64,000 nucleotides of DNA from Pseudoduganella umbonata (GCF_014192225.1 NZ_JACHXS010000005.1:186001-250000); one strand, 5' to 3'; positions 8,209-16,850 are shown, counted from the stretch's first letter. Made by a program: numbers and translations. The notes: a model not told the origin generated them from the sequence alone.

Positions 8209-10557
8209 TTGAAGAGTCCGAAAGCCGGCCGGCCCCTCCAGCAAGTTTCCCGTCCGCTGTTACGTTTACTGGTGCGCACGCCGCTCGCCACCGGCGCGGT
8301 ACTTCTTGCTCCGGCTGCCATCTCGGGCACGCCGGACTTCCCCCTCGGTCCGCTGCCCATCGTGGAAATCGTCGGCATCGCGCCGCAATCGGCCGCCGCC
8401 ATCGAGCGCGACCGCCTGCCCTACGCGGTGCAGCGCGCCACCGACCAGGATGTCACGCAGGCGCGCGCCGACACGCTGGCCGACTACCTGTCGCGCCACG
8501 CGGCCGGCATCCATGTCAACGATATTTCCGGCAGCCCGTTCCAGACCGACGTCACGTTCCGCGGCTACCGGGCGTCGCCGGTGCTGGGCTCGGGCCAGGG
8601 GCTGTCCGTGTACCTCGACGGCGTGCGCGTCAACGAGCCGTTCGGCGACGTGATCAACTGGGACATGGTGCCCGAAGCGGCGCTGGGCGCGATCCTGCTG
8701 GTGCCCGGCTCGAATCCCCTGTATGGCCTGAATACGCTGGGCGGCGCGCTGTCGCTGACGACCAAGTCGGGCCGCAGCCATCCCGGCCTGATGGTGGAAG
8801 CCACGCTGGGCAGCGGCGCGCGCCGCCGGCTCGACATGTCCTATGGCACCGCATCGGCCGGATGGCATACGCTGCTGGCGGCAACGGCCTTCGACGAAGA
8901 CGGCTGGCGCGACCATTCGGCGGGCCGGCTCGGCAACGTCTTCCTGAAAGTGGGCCGCGCCGCCGGCGGGTCGGACTGGAGCGTTTCGCTGCTGGGCGGA
9001 CGCAGCAGGCTGCTCGGCAACGGGCTGCTGCCGGGGGGCTCGGCGGACGCGCCCGGCCTGTACGACCTGGACCGTCGCGCCGTGTATACCTACCCCGACC
9101 GCACGCGCAACCGGCTCGGCCAGCTGGCCTTCAACCTGCAACAGGAACTGGGCAGCGGCGCCGTAATGACGGCCGCCGCGTACGTCCGCCACAGCCGGCG
9201 CGACACCGTCAATGGCGATGTCAACGACGATGCCGGCGAGGAAGCCGATACCGGCGACTGTGCCGCGGAGCCGGACGATCCGGACTGCGAAGAGGCGCCC
9301 CATCCGGCGGTCCTGAATACCACAGCGTCTCGGCAGCGTGGCGAAGGCGCCAGCGTCCAGCTGGCCGTCACGCGCGGCGATCACCAGCTGAGCGCGGGCC
9401 TGTCGTTCGACCGCAACCGTGTGCGCTTTGCCCAGTTCGAGCAGGAAGGCTTCTTCAGCGCCGCGCGCGAGGTGCTGGCCGATCCGGAAGAAGAACGTGA
9501 ACCGTCATCGTCGGTCACCGGCCGTGCCCGCATGGCGGGACTCTACGCGAGCGATACGTGGCGGCTGGCACCGGGTACCTATGTGACGCTGTCGGCGCGG
9601 TTCAACCACGCCCGGGTGGCCAATACGCTCACGAACGACAATGGCGTTCAGCCGCGCGAGGCATTCACTTACCGCAAGCTCAACCCGTCGCTCGGCATTG
9701 CCCGGCAGGTCGATGCCGCGCTGACGCTGTTTGCCAACGTGGCGCAAAGCAACCGCGTGCCGACCGTGATCGAGCTGGGTTGTGCCGATCCGGAGCAGCC
9801 CTGCCGCCTGCCGGTGGGGCTGCAGGCCGATCCCTACCTGAGCCAGGTGGTATCGCGGACCGTGGAAGCCGGCGCGCGCTGGCGCACGGCCAGGGCGGAC
9901 GCGGCGCTGTCGCTGTACCGCACCGTGAATCGCGACGACATCCTGTTCCACAGTGCCGGCACCAGCCAGCAGGGCTATTTCGCCAATTTCCCGCGCACGC
10001 GCCACGCCGGTGTCGATGCCGGCGGTACGGCGCGGCTGGGCGACGTCACGCTGCGGGCCAGCTACAGTTACCTGGCCGCCGTGTATGCCGCCGATGGCGT
10101 GCTGTTTACCGGCGCCCGCAATGTGCGCGCAACCTCGGGGACGCGGCTGGCGGGCCTGCCGCGGCACACGCTGAAACTGGGCGCCGACTGGGCTCCCGCG
10201 CCCGGCTGGACCCTGGGCGTGGATGTGCTGGCGGTGTCGAACCTGCTCACGCAGGGCAACGAGGACGGCCTGACGGAAGACGCGGAAGACGACGAGCCGC
10301 CGCAACGGGCCGACTGGCGCATCCGCGGCCATGCCCTGCTGCACCTGCGTGCCGGCTGGCAGCCGGCGCCCGGCTGGGAAGTGTTTGTGCGTGTCAACAA
10401 TGTGTTCGACCGGCGCTTTGAAACCTACGGCACCGTGGCGGACGATGCCTTCCCGGGCGGCCGGCCGCTGGCGCCCGGCGCCGATGCGGCACCGGCACGC
10501 TTTGTCGCACCCGGTGCGCCGCGCACGGTGCTGGCCGGCCTGCGCTACCGTTTCTGA
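8188..10557 (+). CDS. TonB-dependent receptor, candidate lanthanide/chelate uptake
   Basis: Up to 789 aa. Plug domain (ADTLADYLSRHAAGIHV, VTFRGYRASPVLG, LDGVRVNEPFGD, PGSNPLYGLNTLGGALSL) then a beta-barrel ending in the C-terminal aromatic YRF. No in-frame ATG precedes the plug; TTG 8188, TTG 8209 and GTG near 8272 are the options, so the start is uncertain and the leader is odd. Unusual acid-rich stretches occur in predicted loops: about 13 Asp/Glu with two Cys at 9213-9303, and another at 10261-10314. Adjacent to xoxF-associated genes, so uptake of a lanthanide chelate is a reasonable inference, not shown. Confidence 0.88.
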   Translation: MPPASLILKSPKAGRPLQQVSRPLLRLLVRTPLATGAVLLAPAAISGTPDFPLGPLPIVEIVGIAPQSAAAIERDRLPYAVQRATDQDVTQARADTLADYLSRHAAGIHVNDISGSPFQTDVTFRGYRASPVLGSGQGLSVYLDGVRVNEPFGDVINWDMVPEAALGAILLVPGSNPLYGLNTLGGALSLTTKSGRSHPGLMVEATLGSGARRRLDMSYGTASAGWHTLLAATAFDEDGWRDHSAGRLGNVFLKVGRAAGGSDWSVSLLGGRSRLLGNGLLPGGSADAPGLYDLDRRAVYTYPDRTRNRLGQLAFNLQQELGSGAVMTAAAYVRHSRRDTVNGDVNDDAGEEADTGDCAAEPDDPDCEEAPHPAVLNTTASRQRGEGASVQLAVTRGDHQLSAGLSFDRNRVRFAQFEQEGFFSAAREVLADPEEEREPSSSVTGRARMAGLYASDTWRLAPGTYVTLSARFNHARVANTLTNDNGVQPREAFTYRKLNPSLGIARQVDAALTLFANVAQSNRVPTVIELGCADPEQPCRLPVGLQADPYLSQVVSRTVEAGARWRTARADAALSLYRTVNRDDILFHSAGTSQQGYFANFPRTRHAGVDAGGTARLGDVTLRASYSYLAAVYAADGVLFTGARNVRATSGTRLAGLPRHTLKLGADWAPAPGWTLGVDVLAVSNLLTQGNEDGLTEDAEDDEPPQRADWRIRGHALLHLRAGWQPAPGWEVFVRVNNVFDRRFETYGTVADDAFPGGRPLAPGADAAPARFVAPGAPRTVLAGLRYRF

Positions 10558-10680
10558 CACGCCCCGGAAACGGAACAGCGGCGGCGCCGGGTGATCCGAT
10601 CCTGCACAACCGCGCCGCCCGATGCCGCGTTCAAGGCACGCTCCCCGCACGATCCCCCGTATTTGTCCTCTCAGGAGCAT

Positions 10681-10695
10681 TGGCACGCAATTTGC
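10681..10695 (+). promoter_or_regulatory. Sigma-54 promoter of the formaldehyde genes
   Basis: TGGCACGCAATTTGC is an exact match to the -24/-12 consensus TGGCAC-N5-TTGC, with GG and GC 12 bp apart. It lies 74 bp before the ATG of the formaldehyde dehydrogenase gene. A sigma-54 activator gene is at 16939-19050 in the same island. Confidence 0.82.
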
Positions 10696-10768
10696 CATTA
10701 CCTCGTTGCGGCCGCCGTGCGCCGCGCCATGGCACCGGAACGGTCCGGTGCCCCAGGAGAGACAGACG

Positions 10769-11875
10769 ATGAAGACAAAAGCTGCCATTGCGTGGCAGGC
10801 GGGCGCCCCGCTGACGATCGAGACCGTGGACCTCGCGCCGCCGCAGGCCGGCGAGGTGCTGGTGGAAATCAAGGCCACCGGCATCTGCCATACCGACTAC
10901 TACACCCTGTCGGGCGCCGATCCCGAAGGCCTGTTCCCGGCGATCCTGGGCCATGAAGGCGCCGGCGTCGTGCTGGAAACGGGGCCGGGCGTGACGTCGG
11001 TGCGGGCCGGCGACCATGTGATCCCGCTCTACACGCCGGAGTGCCGTCAGTGCAAGTTCTGCCTGTCCCGCAAGACCAACCTGTGCCAGTCGATCCGGGC
11101 GACGCAGGGGCGCGGCCTGATGCCGGACGGCACCAGCCGCTTCACCCTCGACGGCAAGCCCATCCTGCACTACATGGGCACGTCGACCTTCTCGAACTAC
11201 ATCGTGGTGCCGGAGATCGCGCTGGCGAAGATCCGCGCGGATGCACCGTTCGACAAGGCGTGCTACATCGGCTGCGGCGTGACCACGGGCGTCGGCGCCG
11301 TCGTGTTCTCGGCCAAGGTGGAAGCGGGTACCAACGTGGCCGTGTTCGGGCTGGGCGGGATCGGGCTGAACGTCATCCAGGGCGCGAAGATGGTCGGCGC
11401 GGACCGGATCATCGGCATCGACATCAATCCGGGCCGTGTCGACATCGCGCGCCGCTTCGGCATGACGGACTTCGTCAATCCGCGCGACGTCGAGAACGTC
11501 GTCGACCACATCGTGCAGCTGACGGGTGGCGGCGCCGATTACTCGTTCGAATGCGTCGGCAATACGGCGCTGATGCGGCAGGCGCTCGAGTGCACGCACA
11601 AGGGCTGGGGCCAGTCGTTCATCATCGGCGTAGCGGCCGCCGGCGAGGAAATCGCCACGCGGCCGTTCCAGCTCGTCACCGGGCGCCAGTGGAAAGGCTC
11701 GGCCTTCGGCGGCGCGCGCGGCCGCACCGACGTGCCGAAGATCGTCGACTGGTACATGGACGGCAAGCTCAACATCGACGACCTGATCACCCACACCCTG
11801 CCGCTCGAGCGCATCAACGAAGGCTTCGACCTGATGAAACGGGGCGAATCGATCCGTTCCGTCGTCCTGTACTGA
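10769..11875 (+). CDS. frmA: S-(hydroxymethyl)glutathione dehydrogenase (class III ADH)
   Basis: 368-aa zinc alcohol dehydrogenase of class III. It oxidises S-hydroxymethylglutathione, the formaldehyde-glutathione adduct, to S-formylglutathione with NAD. Catalytic zinc ligands are seen in TGICHTDYYTLSG and GHEGAG. The structural zinc Cys set PECRQCKFCLSRKTNLC is complete, and the nucleotide fold is VFGLGGIGLNVI. ATG 10769 follows CAGGAGAG. An upstream ATG would cover the sigma-54 promoter and is rejected. Followed 40 bp later by gfa; both handle formaldehyde made by methanol oxidation. Confidence 0.95.
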   Translation: MKTKAAIAWQAGAPLTIETVDLAPPQAGEVLVEIKATGICHTDYYTLSGADPEGLFPAILGHEGAGVVLETGPGVTSVRAGDHVIPLYTPECRQCKFCLSRKTNLCQSIRATQGRGLMPDGTSRFTLDGKPILHYMGTSTFSNYIVVPEIALAKIRADAPFDKACYIGCGVTTGVGAVVFSAKVEAGTNVAVFGLGGIGLNVIQGAKMVGADRIIGIDINPGRVDIARRFGMTDFVNPRDVENVVDHIVQLTGGGADYSFECVGNTALMRQALECTHKGWGQSFIIGVAAAGEEIATRPFQLVTGRQWKGSAFGGARGRTDVPKIVDWYMDGKLNIDDLITHTLPLERINEGFDLMKRGESIRSVVLY

Positions 11876-11915
11876 CCCAACACGCATCACGAACAAATCA
11901 CCACAAGGAGACAGC

Positions 11916-12494
11916 ATGGCCATCCACATCCATCCCGCCATCGATGCGGGCATCGCCCCGGAAACGCCGGGCTTCCAGGGCGGCACGCTGGCGTGCCGCT
12001 GCGCCACCGATCCCGTCACCGTGCGCATCGGCAGCCAGGTGGCGCACAACCACGCCTGCGGCTGCACCAAGTGCTGGAAGCCGGACGGCGCGCTGTTTTC
12101 GCAGATCGCCGTGGTCGGCCGCGACCAGGTCGAAGTCACCGCCAACGGCCACAAGCTGCAGGTGGTGGACCCGGCCGCCACCATCCGCCGCCACGCCTGC
12201 ACCGGCTGCGGCGTGCACCTGTATGGGCGCATCGACAACGCGCAGCACGCGTTCTACGGTCTGGACTTCGTGCACACGGAACTGTCGCGCGAAGCCGGCT
12301 GGGCACCACCCACGTTCGCCGCGTTCGTCTCGTCCGTCATCGAGTCGGGCGCCGACCCGGAACAGATGGGGGCGATCCGCGCGCGCCTGAACGAGCTCGG
12401 GCTGCCGCCCTACGATTGCCTGTCGCCGCCGCTGATGGACGCGCTGGCCGCCAACGCCGCGAAACTGGCGGGCACGCCGCGCCAGGCCGGCTGA
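11916..12494 (+). CDS. gfa: S-(hydroxymethyl)glutathione synthase
   Basis: 192-aa Gfa. It is proposed to speed the formaldehyde-glutathione condensation and supplies the substrate of the preceding dehydrogenase. The zinc-binding cysteines of the family are in place: CRC at 27-29, CGCTKC at 48-53 and CTGC at about 95-98. ATG preceded by AAGGAGA. Probably cotranscribed from the sigma-54 promoter at 10681. Confidence 0.95.
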   Translation: MAIHIHPAIDAGIAPETPGFQGGTLACRCATDPVTVRIGSQVAHNHACGCTKCWKPDGALFSQIAVVGRDQVEVTANGHKLQVVDPAATIRRHACTGCGVHLYGRIDNAQHAFYGLDFVHTELSREAGWAPPTFAAFVSSVIESGADPEQMGAIRARLNELGLPPYDCLSPPLMDALAANAAKLAGTPRQAG

Positions 12495-12504
12495 GGAGGC
12501 GCGC

Positions 12505-12852
12505 ATGAAGCCGATCCTTGCCGCGGCGCTGCTGCTCCCGTTGCTTGCGGGAGGGGCGCCTGTCGCGCCCGCGAATGATTTTCCCACCGTGGCACGGGTC
12601 GAGTACGTGCTCGAGTGCATGAACAACCATGGCGGCAAGCAGGAAACCCTGTACCAGTGCGCCTGCGTGATCGACCGGGTCGGCGCGCAACTGGCGTACG
12701 ACGACTATGTGACGATGTCCGCCGCGCTGCGCTACCAGACGCTGGAAGGGCCGCGCGGCGCCGAGTTCCGCGACCCGCAGAGCGTCAAGACGATGGCCGC
12801 GAAGTACAAGACGATCCAGGCCGATGCGGCAAAGGCCTGCATGCTGCGCTAG
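12505..12852 (+). CDS. Small exported four-Cys protein, unknown function
   Basis: 115 aa with a clear signal peptide (residues 1-23, cleaved near APANDF). The mature part is about 92 aa and helical-looking. It has four Cys: ECMNNH, the CAC pair in YQCACVID, and KACML at the end, suggesting two disulfides in the periplasm. GAGGCGCGC precedes the ATG, 10 bp after gfa and 26 bp before the cytochrome gene. I do not recognise the family. Its place suggests a periplasmic accessory of the quinoprotein/cytochrome system. Confidence 0.75.
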   Translation: MKPILAAALLLPLLAGGAPVAPANDFPTVARVEYVLECMNNHGGKQETLYQCACVIDRVGAQLAYDDYVTMSAALRYQTLEGPRGAEFRDPQSVKTMAAKYKTIQADAAKACMLR

Positions 12853-12878
12853 CGCGTGCAAATTGACAGGAATCCGAT

Positions 12879-13322
12879 GTGACCAAACTCTCATTTCTCC
12901 GTTGTGTACCTTGTGTACGTTGGGTACGTTGCCTGCGCTGCGCGGTGCATGGCATGGCGCTGGCCATGTGCATGGCCGCGCCGGCGGCCCTGGCCGACGC
13001 CACGCCCTACCAGGTCGTGGATGGCAACAAGGTCGATGCGCAAACCCTGAGCGGCTGGCGCACCTGGCGCGCGCTGGCCTGCGAGCGGTGCCACGGCGCG
13101 CAGCAGGAAGGCGCCGTCGGCCCCGCGCTGACCGCAAGCATGAAGGGGCTGTCGAAGGAAGACTTCAGGAAGACGGTGCTGCAGGGCCGGGTCGACAAGG
13201 GCATGCCCAACTTCGATGGCAGCAAGCAGGTGGTCGACAATATCGACAACCTGTACGCCTACCTGAAGGGCCGCTCGGATGGCGCCATCGCGCCCGGCAA
13301 GCTGCAGGAGGCCGGCAAATGA
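12879..13322 (+). CDS. xoxG: c-type cytochrome, likely XoxG electron acceptor
   Basis: 147 aa from a GTG start with AGGA 7 nt upstream. One heme site, CERCH (Cys68, Cys71, His72), and a likely axial Met in KGMPNF (Met109). The signal peptide has an odd Cys/Arg-rich n-region made by 9-bp DNA repeats, and a second plausible signal start is the Met at residue 26. The mature domain (~105 aa) is smaller than classical cytochrome cL. Downstream overlap with the XoxJ-like gene and nearby xoxF support the role of electron acceptor. The gene symbol is by context. Confidence 0.82.
   Translation: MTKLSFLRCVPCVRWVRCLRCAVHGMALAMCMAAPAALADATPYQVVDGNKVDAQTLSGWRTWRALACERCHGAQQEGAVGPALTASMKGLSKEDFRKTVLQGRVDKGMPNFDGSKQVVDNIDNLYAYLKGRSDGAIAPGKLQEAGK
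12902..12937 (+). repeat. 9-bp tandem repeat in the cytochrome signal region
   Basis: TTGTGTACC, TTGTGTACG, TTGGGTACG and the degenerate TTGCCTGCG follow each other at a 9-bp period. They encode the repeated C-V-x / C-V-R / W-V-R / C-L-R triplets in the cytochrome N-terminus. Confidence 0.7.
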
Positions 13323-14224
13323 CGCCCCGGCTCGCGGCGCTGCTGGGCGCTGCCATGCTGTGCTTGGCCGTGCCGGCGGCATCGCAGCCTGCCGGGCAGG
13401 CCGTGCCTGCGGTGGAGCCCACGATGGAACCCAACGCGCGGCCCGTGCTGCGGGTCTGCCAGGACCCGAACAACCTGCCCTTCTCGCGGCGCGACCTGGC
13501 CGGCTTCGAGAACCGCATCGCCGCGCTGTTCGCGCAGGAACTGGGCTGGGACATCGCCTACACATGGTTCCCGCAACGCATGGGCTTCATCCGCAACACG
13601 CTGCGCGCGAAGGAGCCGGGCACGGACCGTTTCAAGTGCGACCTGGTCACCGGCGTGGCGACCGGGTTCGACCTGGGCGCCGTGACGCGGCCCTATTACC
13701 GTTCCACCTATGCGATGGCCTATGTGGGCGGCAACGGTCTCGACGGCGTGCGCACGCTGGACGACCTGCTGGCGCTGCCGCCGGAACGGCGTGCGCGGCT
13801 CAAGCTGGGGGTATTCGGCGGCTCGCCGGTGGCGGACTGGCTGCTGGCGCACGGCATGATGGGGCAGGTCGTGTCGTACCAGCCGCAATCGGGCGATGCC
13901 GAGCAATATCCCGGCCAGATCGTCGAGAACGACCTGGCCGAGGGCAAGGTCGATATCGCCTTCGTCTGGGGGCCGATCGCCGGATATTTCGCCGGACGGT
14001 CGCCGCAGCACCGCATCGTGGCCGTGCCCCTCGCATCGCCACCGGGCAGCCGCTTCGACTTCGAGATCGCGATGGCGGTGCGCTTCGGCGACAAGGAACT
14101 GAAACAGCGCATCGACGGCCTGATCGACAGCAACCGGCAACGCATCGGCGCCATCCTTGCCGAATACGGCGTGCCGCAGCTCGATGAACAGGGACGGCTG
14201 ATCGAAACGAAACTGGCGCGCTGA
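13319..14224 (+). CDS. xoxJ: XoxJ/MxaJ-like periplasmic binding protein
   Basis: 301 aa with a signal peptide (1-25). The solute-binding fold belongs to the quinoprotein dehydrogenase-associated group: RVCQDPNNLPFSRRDLAGFENRIA opens the domain, and WFPQRMGFIRNTL, CDLVTG and VDIAFVWGPIAGYFA are family blocks. XoxJ proteins are thought to help activate or assemble XoxF. The ATG overlaps the cytochrome stop by ATGA, so the pair is translationally coupled. Confidence 0.9.
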   Translation: MTPRLAALLGAAMLCLAVPAASQPAGQAVPAVEPTMEPNARPVLRVCQDPNNLPFSRRDLAGFENRIAALFAQELGWDIAYTWFPQRMGFIRNTLRAKEPGTDRFKCDLVTGVATGFDLGAVTRPYYRSTYAMAYVGGNGLDGVRTLDDLLALPPERRARLKLGVFGGSPVADWLLAHGMMGQVVSYQPQSGDAEQYPGQIVENDLAEGKVDIAFVWGPIAGYFAGRSPQHRIVAVPLASPPGSRFDFEIAMAVRFGDKELKQRIDGLIDSNRQRIGAILAEYGVPQLDEQGRLIETKLAR

Positions 14225-14261
14225 CGCGTGGCGCCGGCACGTGCCATGGCGGAGGCCGCAG

Positions 14262-15236
14262 GTGGCGACATTGAAAGTCTTCGCATTCGATCATGCCTGC
14301 GCCGGCGCGGCGGGCGCGACGCGGCCGTCGGCGGCGCAGCGCTTCGACGGCGAGCTGATGCTGCGCGCGCTGTGCGCCGACCTGCGGCGGCTGCCCGGTG
14401 TCGAACTCGTAACGCTCGACGAGGCGGCCGCGCGCCCTGCCGGCGGCGCCTTCGACCGGTGCTTCACCGACTGCGTGCTGGCGGCCGACGCCGTGTGGCC
14501 GCTGGCGCCCGTGGGCAGCGGCGTGCTGGAACGGTTGTCGGGGGAGGTGCTGCGGCACGGGCGGATCCTGCTCGGCAGCACCCCCGCCGCGGTACGGCTC
14601 GCCGGCAGCAAGCGGGCAGCCTGCCATGCGTTACTGGGCGCGGGCATTCCCACCGTGGCAACCTTCGGCCAGGGCGATACGCTGCCGGCGACGCCCGGCG
14701 CCTGGGTCGTGAAGCCGGACGACGGCGCCGGCTGCCTCGATACCCGGCTGTTCCACGACCGCGGCGCGGCGCAACTGGCGGCCGCCGCGCACGCCGGGCG
14801 GGAACTCGTGCTGCAACCGTTCGTCGCCGGCCGCGTGGGCAGCCTGTCGCTGCTGTGCCGCGACGGCATGGCCAGCGTGCTGGCCTGCAACGAGCAGCGC
14901 ATGGCCGTGCACGACAATCACTTCCGCTTCCTCGGCGTCACGGTCAACGGCCTGGCCGGCATCGCACCCCGGCTCGAAGCGCTGGGGATGGCCGTCGCCG
15001 CCGCGCTGCCCGGCCTGTGGGGCTACGCGGGCGTCGACTTCATCCTGGCCGACAGCGGGCCGCTGGTACTGGACGTGAACCCGCGGCTGACGATTTCGTA
15101 TGCCGGCCTGCACGCCTCGACCGGCATCAATCCGGCCGGGGCGGTGCTGGCGCTGCTGCAGCCGGGGATGCCGATCTCGACACCGGGGCGGATGCCGGCG
15201 TGCATCGTGGATGTGCCGGCGTTTGCACCGGGCTAG
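14262..15236 (+). CDS. ATP-grasp ligase, possibly MfnD-like
   Basis: 324 aa, GTG start with GGAGG 6 nt upstream (GTG 14241 is a weaker option). ATP-grasp blocks: WVVKPDDGAGC (ATP Lys), LVLQPFVAGRVGSLSLL, GYAGVDFILAD and the metal-site LVLDVNPRLTISYAGL at the end. That last block resembles tyramine-glutamate ligase MfnD of methanofuran synthesis and its methylotroph relatives, but this is recognition from memory. It starts 37 bp after xoxJ on the same strand. It probably joins an amine and a carboxylate; the product is unknown. Confidence 0.78.
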   Translation: MATLKVFAFDHACAGAAGATRPSAAQRFDGELMLRALCADLRRLPGVELVTLDEAAARPAGGAFDRCFTDCVLAADAVWPLAPVGSGVLERLSGEVLRHGRILLGSTPAAVRLAGSKRAACHALLGAGIPTVATFGQGDTLPATPGAWVVKPDDGAGCLDTRLFHDRGAAQLAAAAHAGRELVLQPFVAGRVGSLSLLCRDGMASVLACNEQRMAVHDNHFRFLGVTVNGLAGIAPRLEALGMAVAAALPGLWGYAGVDFILADSGPLVLDVNPRLTISYAGLHASTGINPAGAVLALLQPGMPISTPGRMPACIVDVPAFAPG

Positions 15237-15392
15237 GCATCCATTGCAGGCGCCCTCAGGAGATAAATTATTCGCCATTGTCGCGTCACGGACGTAGACT
15301 TGCTTTCTCGGAGGCCTGCGATCGGCCGGAAGCAGACCTCCGCTGACGAATGTCCCAATCACAGCAGGACTACAACGAAAGCACAATAGACG

Positions 15393-15794
15393 ATGAGCTT
15401 GTCATTTCACATTGACTACAACGGCGAGTGCGAAGAGGCATTCAACTTCTATGCAGCGTGCCTCGGAGGGAAGATTGGTACGATGCTCAAGATCGCAGAT
15501 TCACCGATCCCGGCATCGACGACGCGTCCGGGACGTCACATTGTTCATGCCAATATCTCCATCGATGGGGTTGAGCTGGCCGGTGCCGATGTTGAAGCAC
15601 ATAACTACAAAAGACCAACGGGCTTCTATGTTTTGCTCGGTGTCGATTCGGAAGAAAAGGTCGATTCTTATTTCAGTGCGCTACAGACCGATGGGCAGGT
15701 GATCCTGGCGCCGCAGCAGACTTTCTGGTCTTCCCGCTACGCCATCGTGATCGACAGGTTTGGCGTGCCTTGGAAGATCAATCGCGGAACGTGA
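15393..15794 (+). CDS. VOC-family (PhnB-like) protein
   Basis: 133-aa glyoxalase/VOC-fold protein of the PhnB group: starts SFHIDYNGECEEAFNFY, with the paired beta-alpha-beta units ending WSSRYAIVIDRFGVPWKIN. Base composition is clearly lower in GC than its neighbours (about half), suggesting a recent arrival. Function is unknown; these proteins are often annotated as 3-demethylubiquinone methyltransferase-like without evidence. Confidence 0.85.
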   Translation: MSLSFHIDYNGECEEAFNFYAACLGGKIGTMLKIADSPIPASTTRPGRHIVHANISIDGVELAGADVEAHNYKRPTGFYVLLGVDSEEKVDSYFSALQTDGQVILAPQQTFWSSRYAIVIDRFGVPWKINRGT

Positions 15795-15808
15795 CAAGGT
15801 CTGCTTTG

Positions 15809-15846
15809 GGCCGGTAGCGGTCACCGAGCAAGGACCGCTACCGGCC
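15809..15846. terminator. Bidirectional terminator-like stem-loop
   Basis: GGCCGGTAGCGGTC (15809-15822) and GACCGCTACCGGCC (15833-15846) are perfect 14-bp complements around a 10-nt loop. Lies between convergent genes (VOC and beta-propeller). No long T tract on either side. Confidence 0.7.
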
Positions 15847-15902
15847 TGTGTAAAAACGCGAGTTCGCTTCCCTCAATGCGCCGAACCCGGGCCGCATCAC
15901 CC

Positions 15903-16850
15903 TCACCGCACCACCACCCCCCACGGCAGCTTGCCCACCGCAATATCGCGCAGCTTTTCATTGCGCGCCGTATCGATCACCGACACGCTGCCCGAGCGGC
16001 CGTTCGCCACGTACAGCTTGGCGCCATCGGGCGTCAGCGCCATGTTCCACGGCCGTTCGCCGACACCGACGGTGGCCACCACCCGGTTGGTCTTCGTGTC
16101 GATCACGGACACGCTGGCGGCACCGCCGTTGGACACATAGACCCGGCTGCCGTCCGGGTGCACGGCCACGCCGTTGGCGCGCAGGCCTGCCGGGATGCGG
16201 GCGACGATGGCATGGCTGGCCGCGTCGATCACGTACACCTCGTTGGCGTTCTCGGCCGCCACGTAGGCGCGGCTGCCGTCCGGCAGGAAGCCGATGCCGC
16301 GCGGCCGCGCGCCCACGGCGACCTGGGCCACCTGCTTGCGCGCCGCCATGTCGATGATGTCGACGGCGTCGCCGTTCTCGGCGCTGACGAACAGCTGCTT
16401 GCCGTCCGGGCTGAACACGGCATGTTCGGGATTGCGGCCCTTCACTGGAATGGCGAATGCGCGCGTGTTCGTGCGGGTGTCGGTGACGACGATCTCGTGC
16501 TTTTCCTCGACGGCGGCGACGACCCAGCGGCCATCCGGCGACAGCGCCACGCCCTCGGGCGATTCGCCCAGGTCCACGGTGCCTTCCGGTGCGCGGCGCT
16601 CCAGGCTGACGATCTGCAGCCGGTTTTTCGGCTGGTCGCTGACGTAGAGCCAGCGGGCATCCCGGCTTACCGCCAGACCGCGCGGCTTGCTGCCACCGGG
16701 TATCTCTGCAACGACTTCGTCGGTGGCCGTATCGATCACGGAGATCGTGCCGGATCCTTCATTCGGCACATAGGCGAATGGCGCGGCGAACAAGGAGGGT
16801 ACACAGGCCAGCAGGACGGCGGGAACAAGGTGGCGGCAAAGCGGCGGCAT
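15903..16850 (-). CDS. PQQ-catabolism-associated beta-propeller protein
   Basis: 315 aa, signal peptide at 1-22, then a seven-bladed YVTN-type propeller built of repeats such as GSGTISVIDTATDEVVAEI, ALSPDGRWV and KLYVANGRSGSVSVIDT. This matches the exported beta-propeller found with PQQ-dependent alcohol dehydrogenases. ATG 16850 has AGGAAC upstream; a longer frame to 17090 covers the 3' end of the sigma-54 activator gene and is rejected. Its role in the pathway is not known; a periplasmic scaffold is possible. Confidence 0.85.
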   Translation of the reverse strand: MPPLCRHLVPAVLLACVPSLFAAPFAYVPNEGSGTISVIDTATDEVVAEIPGGSKPRGLAVSRDARWLYVSDQPKNRLQIVSLERRAPEGTVDLGESPEGVALSPDGRWVVAAVEEKHEIVVTDTRTNTRAFAIPVKGRNPEHAVFSPDGKQLFVSAENGDAVDIIDMAARKQVAQVAVGARPRGIGFLPDGSRAYVAAENANEVYVIDAASHAIVARIPAGLRANGVAVHPDGSRVYVSNGGAASVSVIDTKTNRVVATVGVGERPWNMALTPDGAKLYVANGRSGSVSVIDTARNEKLRDIAVGKLPWGVVVR

